The notes beneath the pieces were generated by a model. The model was given only the letters and a program-made list of their open reading frames with translations, made no database searches and had not been told where the DNA came from. Positions 30,839 to 33,240 of a stretch of 33,240 bases of DNA are shown here, piece after piece. The position numbers and the translations under genes were made by a program. Positions within the stretch are counted from its first letter, which is position 1. Each line of letters starts with the position of its first letter. Source of the DNA: Phil1 sp964546125 (lineage in GTDB: Bacteria > Bacillota > Clostridia > Christensenellales > CAG-138); NCBI GenBank assembly GCA_964546125.1, contig CAZJIS010000013.1, positions 1 to 33,240 of the forward strand, given 5' to 3'.

Positions 30839-32008
30839 TTATTCGGCCAAGCCCCGCCAAAGCGGGCTCATCAAACGCAGTTTTTTGGTGATCTCGGGCA
30901 AAGTGTTGAGCACATGGTCGATGTCCTCGGGCTTCGTTTCGCCGCTGAGCGTCATCCGCACGGAACCGTGCGCGACCTCATGCGTGAGGCCCATTGCAAG
31001 CAGCACATGCGAGGGATCAAGCGAGCCGCTCGTGCACGCGGAGCCGGAGGACGCGGCGATGCCGTTCATGTCGAGCATCAGCAAAATCGATTCGCCCTCG
31101 ATGAACTTAATGCTCATGTTCACGTTGTTGGGCAGCCGCTTTTGCGGGTGGCCGTTGAGCTTTACCTCGGGGATCGCGGCAAAAATGCCCCCGATGAGCC
31201 GGTCGCGAAGCGCGCTCATATGCGCGGCGTTCTCCTGCATGTTCTCGGTTGCGAGCGCAAGCGCTTCCGCGAGGCCCACGATGCCGGCCACATTTTCCGT
31301 GCCCGCGCGGCGGCCTTTTTCCTGCTCCCCGCCGATGATAAAGCTCGGGAGCCGAAGCCCCTTTCGCACATACAGCGCGCCCACGCCCTTGGGGCCGTGG
31401 AACTTGTGCGCGGAGAGGGAAAGCATATCGATCTCCATTTTGTGTACGTCGATGGGGATATGCCCCGCCGCCTGCACGGCATCGGTGTGGAACAATATGC
31501 CGCGCGCGCGGCAGAGCTTTGCAATCTCGGGGACCGGCATGATCGTGCCGACCTCGTTGTTGGCGAACATCACCGAAACAAGAATGGTCTTGTCCGTGAT
31601 GGCGGCGGCGACCTGCTCGGCCGTGATAAGGCCGAATTCGTCGACCGGCAGATACGTCACCTCAAACCCGCGCCGCTCGAGGGCTTGCGCCGCGTGCAGC
31701 ACCGCGTGGTGCTCGACGCTCGTGGTGATGATGTGGTTGCCCTTGTTTTTATAGCGTTCGGCCACGCCAAAGAGGGCGGTGTTGTCGCTCTCCGTGCCGC
31801 CGCCGGTGAAGATGATCTCATTGGGGTCCGCACCCAAAGCCTTGGCGACTTTTTCGCGCGCGGCCTCCACGCCGCGCCGCGCCTCCTGCCCGAACGCGTG
31901 CGGGCTTGAAGCGTTGCCATAAACCGTGGTGAGGTAAGGCATCATCGCCTCAAGCACCTTGGGCGAGAGCGCCGTGGTCGCCGCATTGTCAAGATAAATT
32001 CTGTTCAT
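30839..32008 (-). CDS. iscS: Cysteine desulfurase
   Basis: A PLP enzyme that takes sulfur from cysteine for Fe-S cluster assembly and tRNA thiolation. Starting at ATG 32008 (MNRIYLDNAATT), behind AAAGGG, gives 389 residues. Motifs: VEHHAVLHA, FANNEVGTIMPV, HTDAVQAAGH, the PLP lysine in LSAHKFHGPKGVGALY, RAGTEN, and the catalytic Cys in SSGSACTSGSLDPSHVL. The start lies 20 bp inside the iscR reading frame, indicating coupling. Confidence 0.96.
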   Translation of the reverse strand: MNRIYLDNAATTALSPKVLEAMMPYLTTVYGNASSPHAFGQEARRGVEAAREKVAKALGADPNEIIFTGGGTESDNTALFGVAERYKNKGNHIITTSVEHHAVLHAAQALERRGFEVTYLPVDEFGLITAEQVAAAITDKTILVSVMFANNEVGTIMPVPEIAKLCRARGILFHTDAVQAAGHIPIDVHKMEIDMLSLSAHKFHGPKGVGALYVRKGLRLPSFIIGGEQEKGRRAGTENVAGIVGLAEALALATENMQENAAHMSALRDRLIGGIFAAIPEVKLNGHPQKRLPNNVNMSIKFIEGESILLMLDMNGIAASSGSACTSGSLDPSHVLLAMGLTHEVAHGSVRMTLSGETKPEDIDHVLNTLPEITKKLRLMSPLWRGLAE

Positions 32009-32438
32009 CGCATTCCCTTTCAAGCTGCATTTGGTAATCGTCAGCCATGTCCTTCAAAGTCGTGGAATCGAGCACCTCGTTGATGCGGCTTTGGAGCTTG
32101 AGCCACAGCGGGCGCGTCGAGCAGCTGCACGCGTTCGAGCAATTTACGCTGGTGCTGCTCACACAATCCGCAACGACCGTTTCCCCCTCGAGGGCGCTGA
32201 GCACCTCGCTGATGGTGATCTCCTCCGGCGCGCGGGAGAGTTCATATCCGCCCTGCGCCCCGCGCGTGGCGTTGACGAGCCCCGCCTTTTTGAGCGCGCT
32301 CACGAGTTGTTCGAGGTAGGTGTCGCTCACGCCCTGAAGCGTTGCAAGGCTCATCGTGCTCAGGCGCGTTTTGCCGTAAGCCTGCGCGAGATCCACCATT
32401 GCTTTGAGCCCGTAACGGCCCCGTGTCGAGAGCATCAT
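31989..32438 (-). CDS. iscR: Rrf2 family transcriptional regulator, IscR-like
   Basis: A 149-residue winged-helix regulator. The HTH region (STRGRYGLKAMVDLAQAYGK, then LATLQGVSDTYLEQLVSALK, KAGLVNATRGAQGGYELSR) is followed by a Cys-rich loop with Cys92, Cys100, Cys104 and Cys106 that probably holds an Fe-S cluster. IscR proteins sense cluster supply and repress their own operon. It heads iscR-iscS-iscU and overlaps iscS. The start is one of two adjacent ATG codons (32438 or 32435). Confidence 0.92.
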   Translation of the reverse strand: MMLSTRGRYGLKAMVDLAQAYGKTRLSTMSLATLQGVSDTYLEQLVSALKKAGLVNATRGAQGGYELSRAPEEITISEVLSALEGETVVADCVSSTSVNCSNACSCSTRPLWLKLQSRINEVLDSTTLKDMADDYQMQLERECDEQNLS

Positions 32439-32454
32439 GATCGCTTCACCTCAA

Positions 32455-32513
32455 TTCCTACTATTATGATCGGATTTCGATTTCAATATAGCACCGCACA
32501 TGCATATTGTCAA
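32455..32513 (-). promoter_or_regulatory. Promoter and possible operator of the iscR-iscS-iscU operon
   Basis: TTGACA (32513-32508), a 17-bp spacer and TATATT (32490-32485) on the minus strand. Downstream, around the expected start point, lies AATCC-N13-GGAATT (about 32455-32478), an imperfect dyad where an Rrf2-type repressor could bind. The promoter is well supported; the operator is a guess. Confidence 0.75.
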
Positions 32514-32593
32514 CGAAAAAGTGTGCGTCTATTTGCAAAATTTGCGGGAAAAATTGTGGATTCGAAACGGTCGGAACCCGGCGTTTCGCCGTC

Positions 32594-32618
32594 AAAAAGA
32601 GGCCGCCCACAAGCGGCC
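32594..32618 (-). terminator. Rho-independent terminator of glyA
   Basis: GGCCGC (32618-32613) pairs with GCGGCC (32606-32601) on the minus strand, followed by TCTTTTT. It starts 22 bp after the glyA stop. Confidence 0.85.
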
Positions 32619-32640
32619 CCTTCGGAATCGATATTTGTGC

Positions 32641-33240
32641 TTATTCGTACAGCGGATATTTTGCGGCAAGCGCGATGACGCCGGCCTTGACGTCCGCCAC
32701 GGCCGCTTCGCCCTCGAGGATGACGCGCGCGAGGAAGCCGGCGACGGTTTCCATATCCGCTTCGGTGAGGCCGCGCGTGGTGACGGCAGGCGTGCCGATG
32801 CGTACGCCGGAGGTGACAAAGGGCTTTTCCGGGTCGTTCGGGACGGTGTTTTTGTTGGCGGTGATGTGCACCTCATCCAAACGGTGCTCCAGCTCCTTGC
32901 CCGTCACGCCCGTTCCGCGCAAATCCACCGTCATCAGGTGGTTATCCGTGCCGCCGGAGACAAGGCCAAGCCCTTCGGCCAGCAGCGCCTCGGCCAGCAC
33001 GTGCGCGTTCTCTGCGATGTGCTTTTGATATTCCTTAAATTCCGGTTTTAGCGCCTCGCCGAAGCATACGGCCTTGGCCGCGATGATATGCTCCAGCGGG
33101 CCGCCCTGCGTGCCCGGGAAAATGGCCTTGTCAATCGCCTTCGCATACTGTTCCCTGCACAGGATCATGCCGCCGCGCGGGCCGCGCAGCGTCTTGTGGG
33201 TCGTCGTCGTCACGAAATCGGCATACGGCACCGGGCTCGG
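32641..33240 (-). CDS. glyA: Serine hydroxymethyltransferase, C-terminal part
   Basis: The last 199 residues of a PLP enzyme that converts serine and tetrahydrofolate to glycine and methylene-THF. The frame runs off the right edge. Visible motifs: PVPYADFVTTTTHKTLRGPR with the PLP-binding Lys, FPGTQGGPLEHIIAAKAVCF, TDNHLMTVDLRGTGVTGKE, and TSGVRIGTPAVTTRGLTEAD. About half of the usual 410 residues is present. It is followed by its own terminator, so it is not part of the isc operon. Confidence 0.96.
   Translation of the reverse strand, partial: PSPVPYADFVTTTTHKTLRGPRGGMILCREQYAKAIDKAIFPGTQGGPLEHIIAAKAVCFGEALKPEFKEYQKHIAENAHVLAEALLAEGLGLVSGGTDNHLMTVDLRGTGVTGKELEHRLDEVHITANKNTVPNDPEKPFVTSGVRIGTPAVTTRGLTEADMETVAGFLARVILEGEAAVADVKAGVIALAAKYPLYE

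Noticed and set aside
30413..31909. Long plus-strand frames across iscU and iscS
   Set aside because: They are antisense shadows of two well-conserved genes.
1..33240. CRISPR array, rRNA genes, riboswitches
   Set aside because: No regularly spaced direct repeats, no rRNA segments, and no riboswitch consensus that I can recognise in any leader of the window.

Overview
The window looks like chromosomal DNA of a moderately GC-rich member of the Bacillota (Clostridia). The evidence is a PolC-type replicative polymerase, the order rpsB-tsf-pyrH-frr-uppS-cdsA-dxr-rseP-ispG-polC, strong AGGAGG-like ribosome binding sites, an IreB-family gene next to ruvX, and an iscR-iscS-iscU operon with Firmicute-type sigma-A promoters. 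I cannot name the genus. The window carries one assembly gap (100 N at 12913-13012), flanked by two identical 55-bp copies of the same sequence, so it is probably not a real gap.

Layout. (1) 1-11753, plus strand: end of rpsB, tsf, a terminator, then a tightly packed housekeeping run for UMP kinase, ribosome recycling, undecaprenyl phosphate and phospholipid synthesis, the MEP isoprenoid pathway (dxr, ispG), the site-2 protease RseP and DNA polymerase PolC. (2) 11837-16377, minus strand: an FNR-type flavin reductase, then nagB-nagA, a NimA-like flavoprotein and mtnA. (3) 16410-19260, minus strand: a putative aminoglycoside-modification cluster made of a TIGR04076-like protein, an APH(3')-type phosphotransferase, an ANT(6)-GNAT fusion protein and a truncated P-loop ORF. 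(4) 19686-27987: a mosaic accessory region. A response regulator gene is cut off inside a 121-bp sequence whose near-perfect inverted copy lies 7.8 kb away, just behind a fragment of an IS256-family transposase. Between the copies are an ECF sigma factor with an anti-sigma-like membrane protein, two small secreted proteins, a two-permease FtsX/MacB-type ABC transporter and an A+T-rich gene of unknown function. (5) 28204-33240, minus strand: tRNA-Leu(GAG), a ZIP metal transporter, ruvX, ireB, a small membrane protein, the iscR-iscS-iscU operon and the 3' part of glyA.

Most notable points. The exonuclease domain of PolC keeps its length but has lost most proofreading residues. The antibiotic-modification cluster combines three enzyme types, two of them on one polypeptide. 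The sigma/anti-sigma/secreted-protein/ABC island sits inside a long inverted repeat. The rest is ordinary housekeeping content.
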